Shown here: piece by piece, positions 53,360 through 61,351 of the stretch | Layout: every line of letters begins with the position of its first letter | Numbering within the stretch: the stretch's first letter is position 1 | Assembly (NCBI RefSeq): GCF_018603435.1 | Contig: NZ_CP075682.1 | Coordinates: forward strand, 4,588,001 to 4,652,000 | Reading direction: 5' to 3' | Length of the DNA stretch: 64,000 bases | Source of the DNA: Chryseobacterium sp. ZHDP1 | GTDB taxonomy: Bacteria; Bacteroidota; Bacteroidia; Flavobacteriales; Weeksellaceae | Notes under the pieces: generated by a model | What the model was told of the DNA's origin: nothing | Database searches by the model: none | The model's input: the letters and a program-made list of their open reading frames with translations, nothing else | Made by a program: the position numbers and the translations under genes

Positions 53360-53980
53360 ATGGATGATGAAATTTTAAACAAAATAAATATGAAGATACA
53401 AAAGGAAATCGATTTTATTCTTGCTGTTGATGCCCTGAAAAATGTACAGCGAAGAAATTATAATGCAGATGATTCCAGAAGGGAAAATACGGCAGAACAT
53501 TCGTGGCAGATTATTATTCTGGCGCAGATTCTGTTTCCTTATGCGAAAAACAGAGCGGATATTGATCTTTTGAGAGTGATCAGAATGCTGTCGATTCACG
53601 ATTTGGTTGAAATTGAAGCAGGGGATACTTTTATATTTGATGAAGCTGCCATGGTCGGAAAATTTGAAAGAGAGAAAGTTTCGGCTCAGAAGATCTTCGG
53701 AATTTTAGATGAACCGCTGCGCTCAGAATTTTTTAACCTTTGGCTGGAATTTGAAGAAGAGCAGACTCCCGATGCTGTTTTTGCCTGTGCAATTGACCGC
53801 ATTATGCCTTTTATCTTAAATTCCCACACTTCAGGAAAGAGCTGGACAGAAGCCGGAGTCACGGAAAAACAAATCAGAAATATGCTGGAAAATGCCATTG
53901 TAAGGGCTTCGGATGAACTGGGAGAAGCTTTTCAGATGTTGTTAATTAAAAATCTTGAGACCGAAAAGGTATTGAAATAA
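53360..53980 (+). CDS. HD-domain hydrolase (YfbR/HDDC2-like)
   Basis: 206 residues. HD metal-binding residues: His in ENTAEHSWQ, His-Asp in LSIHDLVEIEAGD, and Asp in ACAIDRIMPFI. This arrangement is that of YfbR/HDDC2 5'-nucleotidases acting on deoxynucleoside monophosphates. A second in-frame ATG at 53390 may be the true start. Followed by two GC-rich hairpins. Confidence 0.85.
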   Translation: MDDEILNKINMKIQKEIDFILAVDALKNVQRRNYNADDSRRENTAEHSWQIIILAQILFPYAKNRADIDLLRVIRMLSIHDLVEIEAGDTFIFDEAAMVGKFEREKVSAQKIFGILDEPLRSEFFNLWLEFEEEQTPDAVFACAIDRIMPFILNSHTSGKSWTEAGVTEKQIRNMLENAIVRASDELGEAFQMLLIKNLETEKVLK

Positions 53981-53984
53981 AAGT

Positions 53985-54011
53985 TTCGGCGGGCAAAGCC
54001 CGCCGAAACCG
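53985..54011. terminator. GC-rich perfect hairpin
   Basis: GTTTCGGCGGGC AAA GCCCGCCGAAAC: 12-base perfect arms with a three-base loop, no strong U-tract. Five bases after the HD-domain stop. May block transcription by stability or be a dispersed palindrome. Confidence 0.6.
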
Positions 54012-54038
54012 CTTTAAAGAACATTTTGAAAATATTGG

Positions 54039-54068
54039 TTTCCGGCGACCGAAGGTCGCCGGAACCTT
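54039..54068. terminator. Second GC-rich hairpin
   Basis: TCCGGCGACC/GGTCGCCGGA around loop GAA, extended by GG/CC pairs, followed by TTTTT on the plus strand. Lies two bases beyond the stop of the thioesterase gene on the other strand; can terminate the plus-strand HD gene. Confidence 0.7.
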
Positions 54069-54069
54069 T

Positions 54070-54453
54070 TTATAATATTTGAATTGGCTTCTTAAATTCA
54101 TCAATCGCTACAAAAGTAAAATCTCCTACAATGGCTCTTTCCCTTTCATAAGAATACATCTGTTCCGTAAAAATTTCTACATTTACTTTCATGCTTGTTT
54201 TTCCTACGTGAACAACTTTTCCGATTAACTCCACAATCGTTCCTGCGGGGATCGATCTTTTAAAATCAATCTTATCGCTGCTTACGGTTACCACGCGTTT
54301 TCTTGCAAATCTTGTTGCTGCAATAAAAGCCACTTCATCCATTAGCTGCATCGCCGTACCTCCGAAAAGAGTATCGTAATGATTGGTTGTGTTTGGGAAA
54401 ACCGCTTTAAAAATTCGGGTTTCGGATGCTTCAATTCTTTCTTCTGTAGTCAT
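54070..54453 (-). CDS. Acyl-CoA thioesterase (YciA/BACH-type hotdog)
   Basis: 127 residues. Hotdog fold with NTTNHYDTLFGGTAMQLMDEVAFIAA, the N-x-x-G/D pattern of YciA-type hexameric acyl-CoA thioesterases, and RSIPAGTIVELIGKVVHVG. Cleaves medium or long acyl-CoA in the cytosol. The only long sequence upstream on its strand is a cobalamin riboswitch, unusual for this family. Confidence 0.88.
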   Translation of the reverse strand: MTTEERIEASETRIFKAVFPNTTNHYDTLFGGTAMQLMDEVAFIAATRFARKRVVTVSSDKIDFKRSIPAGTIVELIGKVVHVGKTSMKVNVEIFTEQMYSYERERAIVGDFTFVAIDEFKKPIQIL

Positions 54454-54495
54454 ATATCATTATTATTAAAGCGAAATGAAAATATCGGAACAACA

Positions 54496-54520
54496 GAAAA
54501 AGCAGAGACAGAAATCTCTG
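54496..54520 (-). terminator. Hairpin in the riboswitch expression platform
   Basis: On the minus strand CAGAGA (54520-54515), TTTCTG, TCTCTG (54508-54503), then CTTTTT. A plausible conditional terminator 43 bases upstream of the thioesterase start. Confidence 0.5.
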
Positions 54521-54573
54521 AGTATCCATTAGATAAATAAACTTCAAATCGCGAAAGTTTTTTGTTGTTAAGA

Positions 54574-54738
54574 AAAAGGCAGGTCTCCTGACTTGTAACC
54601 TCTTTATTTCCTTCCCATGACTTTGCACAGTGGATTTTTAATAAAGAATTCCGTTACTTACAGTTGCGCGACAGTTCGTGATTTTCACACGATTCCCTTT
54701 TAATCTGCAGTTAAGCAAAACCAGTTTCCTGAAAAGTG
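54574..54738 (-). promoter_or_regulatory. Cobalamin riboswitch
   Basis: Read on the minus strand the conserved core is complete: AAAAGGGAAT, then GTGTGAAAATCACGAACTGTC, CGCAACTGTAA, CACTGTGC, ATGGGAAGG and the B12 box AGTCAGGAGACCTGCC (54593-54578). Quoted pieces are the landmarks of the adenosyl-/hydroxo-cobalamin aptamer (Rfam class RF00174 by memory). A -7 box lies immediately upstream at 54783-54776. The gene downstream is the acyl-CoA thioesterase. The outer ends are approximate. Confidence 0.88.
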
Positions 54739-54775
54739 ATAAGCTTATAAAATCTAAAGTCACACTTTTCGATGA

Positions 54776-54783
54776 CAAAAATA
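54776..54783 (-). promoter_or_regulatory. -7 box of the riboswitch transcript
   Basis: TATTTTTG on the minus strand, about 40 bases before the aptamer. No clear -33 TTG. Confidence 0.5.
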
Positions 54784-54798
54784 ATGATTATTGATGAA

Positions 54799-55599
54799 TT
54801 ATTCAGGAGTTTTATAAATGATCTGGCTCTCAGCTTTTCCCTGCTTGATTGTCCATATTGTTGTGTAGCGGTTTTCGCCTGAACCGTTAATCATATAAAG
54901 AAAAATATGATCGTTATCGATGGCGGTTACGCCCACGTTTTCAAAATCCATAGCAGGCTGAAACATATTTTTAATGGCATCTCTTACAAAAACAGAACCT
55001 CTTCCGGGTTGCTGGACGCGTACAGATTTTATTTCCATTAAACCTTCCGGCAATTCTTTTCCTACGCCCCAGACTTTTACCTTGTCTATTTTAACGATGT
55101 TTCCGTTAGAATCTTTTTCCTGCTTTTTGATTTGTGCATAAGAAGGATAAACATCAATGATAACTTTTGTTCTCTGGTTTCCTGGAATTTTGGGATTGGT
55201 ATCATCTGTAAAAATCAGAGACTTTCCGTTTTTCGATTTAGAAGGCGTAAATTTTGGTAAATTATCAACGAAAACAATACGGTTTTTATTCACCATTCCT
55301 TCCTTGATGATGCTGTCATATCTTACGAAAGGTTTTTCGGTGTCTTCTTTTTCAGGATATTTTATCCAGATCCATTCTGTTTCTCCCGGTGCAGGTTTTT
55401 CGTAAATAAAAACATCTCCGGTTTTCATACGGATCTTGTCAATTATTTTTCGGTAATCGTCTTTATGGACACGCACCATGGCATAACCTTCTTCAGCTTT
55501 TACCACGCCGAAAGGCACTTTATTCTGTCCCTTCGCAAAAGCAAAAGAAAAAATACTGAACACTGAAAGATAAAAAGCTTTTTTTCCGGAAACCATCAT
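54799..55599 (-). CDS. Exported protein of unknown function
   Basis: 266 residues, signal peptide (AFYLSVFSIFSFAFAKG). Mature part contains GVVKAEEGYAMVRV (SH3-like), YPEKEDTEKPFVRYDSI and a C-terminal TTIWTIKQGKAESQIIY. No family recognised. Its 3' end is just upstream of the riboswitch, which is read in the same direction. Confidence 0.75.
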   Translation of the reverse strand: MMVSGKKAFYLSVFSIFSFAFAKGQNKVPFGVVKAEEGYAMVRVHKDDYRKIIDKIRMKTGDVFIYEKPAPGETEWIWIKYPEKEDTEKPFVRYDSIIKEGMVNKNRIVFVDNLPKFTPSKSKNGKSLIFTDDTNPKIPGNQRTKVIIDVYPSYAQIKKQEKDSNGNIVKIDKVKVWGVGKELPEGLMEIKSVRVQQPGRGSVFVRDAIKNMFQPAMDFENVGVTAIDNDHIFLYMINGSGENRYTTIWTIKQGKAESQIIYKTPE

Positions 55600-55630
55600 G
55601 AAAATTTTTTTGAAAGTTCAAATATATAAA

Positions 55631-56293
55631 TTAAATATTCTTCGGAAGATAATTATACTGCTGCAATTCTTTAAAATCTTTAATTTGCTTCAGATACGTA
55701 TCAGAAAGCAGATAAATTTCATCTGAAATATCCAAAACCTCCTGATAACGGTGATCTGAAATAATAAATCCCTTATGCTGAGACTGTTCTTTGATCATTT
55801 TTTGAATTTCAGAAATCATTTTCGGTGATAAAGCGTTAAAAGGTTCATCCAGAAGAACAAATTTCGAATCGGAATAGACCATTAAAATAACTTCAACAAT
55901 TTTTTTCTCGCCGCCTGAAAGGTTTCGTGAAGATGTATTCAAAAAAGGTTTTAGCAGATCTGATTTAAAAAGCAGATCCGCGTTTTCTTTAGTACAGAAA
56001 AGAGAGATCAGGTTTTTTATTTTAATACCTTTCGGAAGAAATGAGTATTGAGGTAAATAAGCAATTCTTCCTTTCCTGTCCATCTGATTTTGCAGGACTT
56101 TATCATCCACTCTGATAAACTGAGAATCTCCCTTCTCGATCCCGAAAATAATTTTTAAAAGAGTAGATTTTCCCGTACCGTTTCTTCCCAGCAGACCGAT
56201 TACCTTTCCCGTTTCACAACTGATGTAGATATCTCTTAGGATTTTCTTTTCATTAAAAGATTTTGTGAGGCTGTCAATATGTAATCTGCTCAT
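55631..56293 (-). CDS. ABC transporter ATP-binding protein
   Basis: 220 residues. Walker A GLLGRNGTGKSTLLKI, signature LSGGEKK, Walker B FVLLDEPFNALSP, His of the switch in FIISDHRYQ. It overlaps by four bases the gene for a small membrane protein, which could be a minimal permease or accessory subunit. Confidence 0.9.
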   Translation of the reverse strand: MSRLHIDSLTKSFNEKKILRDIYISCETGKVIGLLGRNGTGKSTLLKIIFGIEKGDSQFIRVDDKVLQNQMDRKGRIAYLPQYSFLPKGIKIKNLISLFCTKENADLLFKSDLLKPFLNTSSRNLSGGEKKIVEVILMVYSDSKFVLLDEPFNALSPKMISEIQKMIKEQSQHKGFIISDHRYQEVLDISDEIYLLSDTYLKQIKDFKELQQYNYLPKNI

Positions 56294-56568
56294 ATTAGTT
56301 TTGTAACTATATTAATGATTACACTTAATGAAAAAGTAAAGATCCAGAGAAATAATCTTGAAAACCCGAAATTGGCAAAGAAAGAATATTCTTCTTTTAG
56401 CCTCAATTCATAGATGAGGTAATGAAAAACCGGAAAAAATAATAAGAAGCATAATCCGAAATTGGCAGCAGTAAAACCAAGCAGGATATTCATCAGCAAA
56501 GAAAAGAGAACAGCAGGAATCAGTAATTTTACATAGAAAATCCAGAGAATCCTTATATTTTTAACCAT
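56290..56568 (-). CDS. Small membrane protein linked to the ABC ATPase
   Basis: 92 residues from ATG 56568; a TTG further upstream (56601) falls inside the -7 box and is rejected. Four hydrophobic stretches, ending FLWIFTFSLSVIINIVTKLI. No family recognised. Because the genes overlap by four bases (ATGA), a functional pair with the ATPase is likely, though it is shorter than usual ABC permeases. Confidence 0.7.
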   Translation of the reverse strand: MVKNIRILWIFYVKLLIPAVLFSLLMNILLGFTAANFGLCFLLFFPVFHYLIYELRLKEEYSFFANFGFSRLFLWIFTFSLSVIINIVTKLI

Positions 56569-56598
56569 ATATCTGTTTAAATTAATTTTGAATTCAAC

Positions 56599-56606
56599 CA
56601 AAGTTA
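56599..56606 (-). promoter_or_regulatory. -7 box of the ABC unit
   Basis: TAACTTTG on the minus strand (56606-56599) leaves about 30 bases to the ATG at 56568. Confidence 0.55.
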
Positions 56607-56698
56607 CATCAATTGATTATAAAGCTTCTACTAAAATATCTTAAGCTCTCAAAAGAATAAAAATCTGAAATTTTTTAGAAACTGATAACTAAATATCG

Positions 56699-57310
56699 TT
56701 AAATTTTCTCCAGATCTTTTTTTGACAAAAACAGATAAGAATAGATTCCAAAGAAAAGAAAAACAACTGAAAATAAAGCGGCAGCAATATAAAAAGCTCC
56801 TCCAAAACTGTACGCAATATTTATTTTTCCATCCATTCCCATTCCTGTAGTATGTTCCATATCTTCCATTTTTGCTTTAAAACTGAGATAAAATCCCAAA
56901 AGACCAAGAAGTCCGGCTACAGAAAATCCAAGATGATAAAGATATTTGTTTCGTAAGGTTTTCATCAATTGCACAGCAATTCCTGCTACTGCCATTAGAA
57001 AAGAAAGAATAACAAACAGATTCGGCGAAATATCTCCTTTGTCACTTTCTTCCCGAGAATCATCGGATGAAGACGTATGATCTTCCTGATTGCTTACGGA
57101 AGATGCATAAGGAGAACTTTTTTTAATGCTTTCTCTCATTCTTTCGTCCATTTTTTGCTTAGAAACTCCCGTTATCAGATCAGTTCCCTTTACAGACATC
57201 AAAGTAACGTTACCGCATTTCACAAGGAAAAAGGGAAATAAAAAACAAAGGATAATTACAGTATAGCTCGGTATCGGCAGAAAGTCGGACAGCATTTTTA
57301 AGGTCTTCAT
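56699..57310 (-). CDS. Polytopic membrane protein, unknown
   Basis: 203 residues. One N-terminal helix (YTVIILCFLFPFFLVKCG), a polar Ser/Asp-rich loop (residues about 60-95), then three helices (LFVILSFLMAVAGIAVQLM, LGFSVAGLLGLLGFYLSF, FYIAAALFSVVFLFFGIYSYLFL). No family recognised. Monocistronic by appearance. Confidence 0.7.
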   Translation of the reverse strand: MKTLKMLSDFLPIPSYTVIILCFLFPFFLVKCGNVTLMSVKGTDLITGVSKQKMDERMRESIKKSSPYASSVSNQEDHTSSSDDSREESDKGDISPNLFVILSFLMAVAGIAVQLMKTLRNKYLYHLGFSVAGLLGLLGFYLSFKAKMEDMEHTTGMGMDGKINIAYSFGGAFYIAAALFSVVFLFFGIYSYLFLSKKDLEKI

Positions 57311-57341
57311 AAATTATTGTTTGGGGTAAAAATATAAAATT

Positions 57342-57374
57342 TAAAATAAAAGAGCGTCCTGAACAGACGCTCTC
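57342..57374 (-). terminator. Terminator of the mutS2-YcxB operon
   Basis: AGAGCGTC/GACGCTCT with a seven-base loop; on the minus strand followed by TTTTATTTT. Confidence 0.85.
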
Positions 57375-57395
57375 ATGAGATATTTTGTAAGCACA

Positions 57396-57887
57396 TTACT
57401 CTTTTCTGAGCTTTGCTTTTACATTATTTTCTGTAATCATTCTTCGCAATCCGGTAATCTGCTCCTTTGTAAAATACTTTTTCGGGACCATATTCATCGT
57501 CTGTGCACTTTGGTAGATCAGAAACCATTCTTTATTTTCCTTCACTTTATAAACTGTATTCCATGCAAATTCTGCATCAAAAGTTTCTCCTTCCGTACGG
57601 ATTTTCTCTTCCGTAAAAATGTACGTAATGTTTTCCTGAATCTTTTTATTGGAACTGAAAACAAATCTCAGCCGCAAAAAAGACCGGATCACGAAAAACA
57701 AAAACATAATTCCGAGCCACATTGAAGCCGAAAGCAAAATTTCCTGTTCAGAATTGCCATCCGCAAACAGTTTTACAATAAAGAAAAGCAAAATCAGCAA
57801 AGGAAAAGCAATAAGCCTTATTAAAGAACTTTTGAGATGAAATATCAGAAAATCCTTAAAACTGATATGAGTTTTTACCGTTATCAT
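57396..57887 (-). CDS. YcxB-family membrane protein
   Basis: 163 residues. Two N-terminal helices (LIAFPLLILLFFIVKLF and MWLGIMFLFFVIRSFL) and a soluble domain with EFAWNTVYKVKENKEWFLIYQS, the typical YcxB-like pattern. Same design as the gene at 1042. Directly abuts the mutS2 stop. Confidence 0.8.
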   Translation of the reverse strand: MITVKTHISFKDFLIFHLKSSLIRLIAFPLLILLFFIVKLFADGNSEQEILLSASMWLGIMFLFFVIRSFLRLRFVFSSNKKIQENITYIFTEEKIRTEGETFDAEFAWNTVYKVKENKEWFLIYQSAQTMNMVPKKYFTKEQITGLRRMITENNVKAKLRKE

Positions 57888-60035
57888 TTAAATTCTTTCC
57901 AGTTCGTCTGCGTCAATTGTTGTTTTGAATGTTCCGTAATTCACGATCACTTTATTCCGTGAAATTTTTTCAATCGTTCCCACACTTGTGCTGCCGGAAA
58001 TACGGACGCGCTGCCCGACTTTCATCCAGAGAGCGCGGTCGGTTTTGCGTTTTTCCTCCAGTTTTTCATTGGTTTCCGTAATTTTTTCAATCACTTCCTC
58101 CTTTTTAAGCTGTTGGGTTATCTTCCTTTTTACAACCTGCAGACGTTTGGATTCATCTTTATCTGCACCCAGTTTTCTGAATTTTTCCTGCTCAAGAATT
58201 TTTACAAAATCTTTTACCACATCTTTTCTGGACTTTCCTTTTACGTAGCTGTCGATAAAAGCCTCAATCTTGTTCCCGAACTGCAGTTTACGGTGCTCTT
58301 CTTCATATAATTTCTGGAAATTGAATAGCTTCTGCTGAAGCTGCTCATTCAGTTTCTGAAGGTTATCGCGTTTGTCTTCTACAGATTCCTTTCTTTCGGC
58401 AAGATCGGTTTTAAGCTTTTCCACTTCATATTTTTCCTGCTGAAGCTTTACAATCGTTTTATCCAGATTTACAATATCATGTTCCACCTTTTTCTTGGCA
58501 GAATGAATAATGAATCTCGGAATTTTATTCTTTTCCGCCACCTCAAAAGTAAATGAACTTCCCGCTTGTCCCACTTCCAGTTTGTACATCGGTTCCAATG
58601 TTTCTTCATTGAATAACATTGCTGCATTCTGAGCATTCGGGAGCTGTTCCACAACAAGTTTAATATTGGTGTAGTGCGTCGTAATAATCGCAAAACTTTT
58701 TTTGTCATAGAAAAACTCAAGGAAACTTTCTGCTAAAGCACCTCCCAGTTCAGGATCGGAACCTGTACCGAATTCATCGATTAGTAAAAGTGTATTCGCT
58801 TCAGCTTCACGAATGATTCCCGACATTTTCTTCAGTCTGGATGAATACGTTGAAAGGTGATTTTCAATTGACTGATTATCCCCAATATCGGTCATGATTT
58901 TATCAAAGAAAAACATTTCCGATTTGGGATGGGTCGGAACCAGAATTCCGCTCTGGATCATCAGTTGAAGCAAACCAACCGTTTTCAGCGTAATGGATTT
59001 TCCTCCCGCATTCGGTCCGGAAATACAGATGATTCTGTTGTGTTCCGTTAAACTCAGCGTTTGAGGATAGATCGTTTTATTTTCCGCTTTATTTCTTAAA
59101 AACAGCAAAGGATGGAACGCTTCTTTTAATCTTAATGTTTTATGGCGGTTGATTTTTGGTAAAACACCATTGATGAGTTCCGCAAATTTAGCCTTCGCTC
59201 TCGTTAAATCAAGGTCGAAAATATACTTCTGATATCTCCAGAGCTGAGGTTGAAATTCCGCTAGTTCTGCGGTAAGCTGTCTTAAGATCTTATCAATTTC
59301 CTTTTTCTCTTCCTCCTCACTTTCACGAAGCTTGAAATAATGCTTTACTACGGAATCCGGCTGAATATAAGTGATAGAACCGGTTTTTGAAAGTCCCAAA
59401 ACTCTTCCCGGAACTCTTCTTTTGAAACCCGATTTTACCGCTAAAACTCTTTGGTCATCAATAATCGTTTCGCGGATATCATCCAGAAAATCACTCTGTC
59501 CATAAGTTGTTAACGCACGGTTAAAGTTTTCCTGAATCGCTTTTTTGGCGTGTTGAATTTCACTTCTTAATCCTTTTAAAGCTGGGGAAGCTTCGCTTTT
59601 AACCTCACCAAAACGGTTGAATACTTTATCAACTTTATCAATAATCTCTTTTCTGAATTCCAGAACAGAAACATCTTCCATGAGAGTAGGGAAGGTTTCC
59701 GGCATGGTCGGGAAGAACTTCTGCAGTTTCCCGATTTGCTCCGTGATGGTTTTGATTTTGATGAAAGCGCTGTTTTCCAGTCGGTAATTTTCGATCAGCA
59801 TTAGCTTCAGCTCACTTTCGATATCTTCATATTCATCAAACGGAATTGCATTTGAACTTTCAAAACTCGAAAGATATTCGGAAGTTTTTTTCAATGAAAG
59901 TTCTGCCTCGTCTATTTCCATCGGACGAAGTTGAAGAATTTTTTCTCTTGTTTTCGGAGAATACGCAAAGGGAGAAATTTCCGCGAGCAATTGCGGAAAC
60001 TCTAATTCGTTTAAATCTTCTTTATTTATATACAC
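57888..60035 (-). CDS. mutS2: MutS2-type ATPase without Smr domain
   Basis: 715 residues from GTG 60035. Coiled clamp and lever regions (residues 50-300), ATPase with Walker A GPNAGGKSIT, signature GDNQSIENHLSTYSSRL, Walker B LLIDEFGTGSDPE, then a long coiled coil (500-620) and a KOW/SH3-like end (GQRVRISGSTSVGTIEKISR). It ends there: the C-terminal Smr nuclease domain of Bacillus MutS2 is missing. Without it, a ribosome-collision or recombination role by ATPase alone is the likely function. The -7 box ends only five bases before the GTG, so the mRNA is nearly leaderless. Confidence 0.9.
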   Translation of the reverse strand: MYINKEDLNELEFPQLLAEISPFAYSPKTREKILQLRPMEIDEAELSLKKTSEYLSSFESSNAIPFDEYEDIESELKLMLIENYRLENSAFIKIKTITEQIGKLQKFFPTMPETFPTLMEDVSVLEFRKEIIDKVDKVFNRFGEVKSEASPALKGLRSEIQHAKKAIQENFNRALTTYGQSDFLDDIRETIIDDQRVLAVKSGFKRRVPGRVLGLSKTGSITYIQPDSVVKHYFKLRESEEEEKKEIDKILRQLTAELAEFQPQLWRYQKYIFDLDLTRAKAKFAELINGVLPKINRHKTLRLKEAFHPLLFLRNKAENKTIYPQTLSLTEHNRIICISGPNAGGKSITLKTVGLLQLMIQSGILVPTHPKSEMFFFDKIMTDIGDNQSIENHLSTYSSRLKKMSGIIREAEANTLLLIDEFGTGSDPELGGALAESFLEFFYDKKSFAIITTHYTNIKLVVEQLPNAQNAAMLFNEETLEPMYKLEVGQAGSSFTFEVAEKNKIPRFIIHSAKKKVEHDIVNLDKTIVKLQQEKYEVEKLKTDLAERKESVEDKRDNLQKLNEQLQQKLFNFQKLYEEEHRKLQFGNKIEAFIDSYVKGKSRKDVVKDFVKILEQEKFRKLGADKDESKRLQVVKRKITQQLKKEEVIEKITETNEKLEEKRKTDRALWMKVGQRVRISGSTSVGTIEKISRNKVIVNYGTFKTTIDADELERI

Positions 60036-60039
60036 ACTG

Positions 60040-60047
60040 CAAAGATA
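60040..60047 (-). promoter_or_regulatory. -7 box of mutS2
   Basis: TATCTTTG on the minus strand (60047-60040), exact consensus; start codon GTG follows four bases later. Confidence 0.55.
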
Positions 60048-60234
60048 ATTAATTTGAAAATGAAATAATTTGAGAATTTGAAAATGATTTATTGATTTGA
60101 TCTCTTTTATTAATATAAGCTTCGGCAAGTGCAGTTTATACTTTTAAAGCTTCGTTTGTATTCGGGATGTTACCTTTTGTAAAGTTTTTTTGAAATCATT
60201 AATGTGCTGTATAATTAAGTAATGGCTGATTTAA

Positions 60235-60677
60235 TTTTAAAACCTCACAGGTTTCAAAAACCTGTGAGGTTTACCACTATTTAACAATTAGATTTAATTT
60301 TTGAACTTTAGGCTGACTTTTCGAATAAAATTTTTTGTGATTTTTGAGTCAGAAATTAATGAGTTTGATTACTAAGTTTATTTTAAAACCTCACAGGTTT
60401 TCGAAAACCTGTGAGGTTTACCACTATTTAACAATTAGATTTAATTTTTGAACTTTAGGTCGATTTCTTTTAATAAAATTTTTTGTGATTTTTGAGTCAG
60501 AAATTAATGAGTTTAATTACTAAATTTCTTTTAAAACCTCACAGGTTTCAAAAACCTGTGAGGTTTGTTTACCACTATTTAACAATTAGATTTAATTTTT
60601 GAACTTTAGGCTGACTTCTTTTAATAAAATTTTCGTGTTTTTTGGTCGAAATTAATAAGTTTAATTTACTAAATTTA
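60235..60677. repeat. Three tandem repeats of about 147 bases with palindromic heads
   Basis: Units begin at 60235, 60381 and 60529. Each starts TTTTAAAACCTCACAGG, carries the palindrome AACCTCACAGGTTT.../...AAACCTGTGAGGTT, then TTTACCACTATTTAAC, AATTTTTGAACTTTAGG and an AT-rich tail. The units are nearly identical, with small indels and a few substitutions. No frame fits. A diverged relative of the palindrome is at 21119-21151. Bases 60048-60234 are AT-rich with nothing seen. Confidence 0.85.
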
Positions 60678-60691
60678 TGTAAGTTTGAACT

Positions 60692-61195
60692 ATGAAGCTA
60701 GAAACCGAAAGATTAATTCTCAAACCCATCGACGAGAGTTATACAGAAGACATTCTAAAGATCAGAAGCAATGAAACCATTAACCAGTTCGTACACCGAA
60801 ATCCTCCTAAAAATAATTATGATGCGCTTCAGTTTATTTTAACCATTAAAGAAAATACCCGAAATCAGAAATCTTTTTACTGGGGAATTTCTTTAAAAGA
60901 CCAACCAAATCTGATTGGAACCATTTGTCTATGGAATTTTTCCGAAGACCGAAAAGAAGCAGAAGTCGGTTATGAATTATTACCGGAGTATCACAGAAAA
61001 GGAATCATGTCGGAAGCTTTGGCTGCAGTCGTGGATTTTGCATTTAAAAATTTACATTTGCAGGAAATTGTTGCGATGACGCATAAACTCAATGAAAATT
61101 CAAAAGGACTTCTTTTAAAACATGATTTTGTATTGCAGGAAGATAGGAAGGATGAAGATTTTCTGGAGAATCTGGTTTTTAGCTTGAAGAAATAA
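60692..61195 (+). CDS. GNAT acetyltransferase (RimJ-like)
   Basis: 167 residues. N-terminal LETERLILKPIDESYTEDI and the acetyl-CoA loop YHRKGIMSEALAAVVDFAF, with NENSKGLLLKHDF at the end: GNAT family of RimJ/RimL type. It probably acetylates a protein N-terminus or a small amine. It begins 15 bases after the tandem repeats. Confidence 0.87.
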   Translation: MKLETERLILKPIDESYTEDILKIRSNETINQFVHRNPPKNNYDALQFILTIKENTRNQKSFYWGISLKDQPNLIGTICLWNFSEDRKEAEVGYELLPEYHRKGIMSEALAAVVDFAFKNLHLQEIVAMTHKLNENSKGLLLKHDFVLQEDRKDEDFLENLVFSLKK

Positions 61196-61202
61196 ATTTC
61201 TT

Positions 61203-61294
61203 TGTCATTTCGACGGAGGAGAAATCTCTTTTTATTTTAATCATTAAATTTGCATAGATTCTTCATTACGCTTTGCTTCATTCAGAATGACAGG
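61203..61294. repeat. Inverted repeat pair TGTCATTTCGA...
   Basis: Left arm TGTCATTTCGACGGAGGAGA through AATCTC (61203-61228); right arm AGATTCTTCATTACGC through CAGAATGACA (61258-61294). Between the GNAT and ung genes. Confidence 0.6.
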
Positions 61295-61351
61295 TTGGCG
61301 TAAAAATTGAATTTTCAAATTAATTCATTCTCAAATTTTCAAATTAAAAAA

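Noticed and set aside
54431..54529. 32-codon hydrophobic frame after the riboswitch hairpin
   Set aside because: Overlaps the thioesterase start in another frame; no clear coding signal. Kept only as a possible remnant in the riboswitch finding.
56569..56601. TTG start for the small membrane protein next to the ABC ATPase
   Set aside because: The codon lies inside the TAACTTTG box; ATG 56568 is downstream of the likely transcription start.
60036..60128. Upstream extension of mutS2
   Set aside because: Lies upstream of the -7 box at 60040-60047; homologues begin at the VYINKEDL position.
60235..60677. CRISPR array
   Set aside because: Units are about 147 bases, tandem and without unique spacers; no cas genes in the window.
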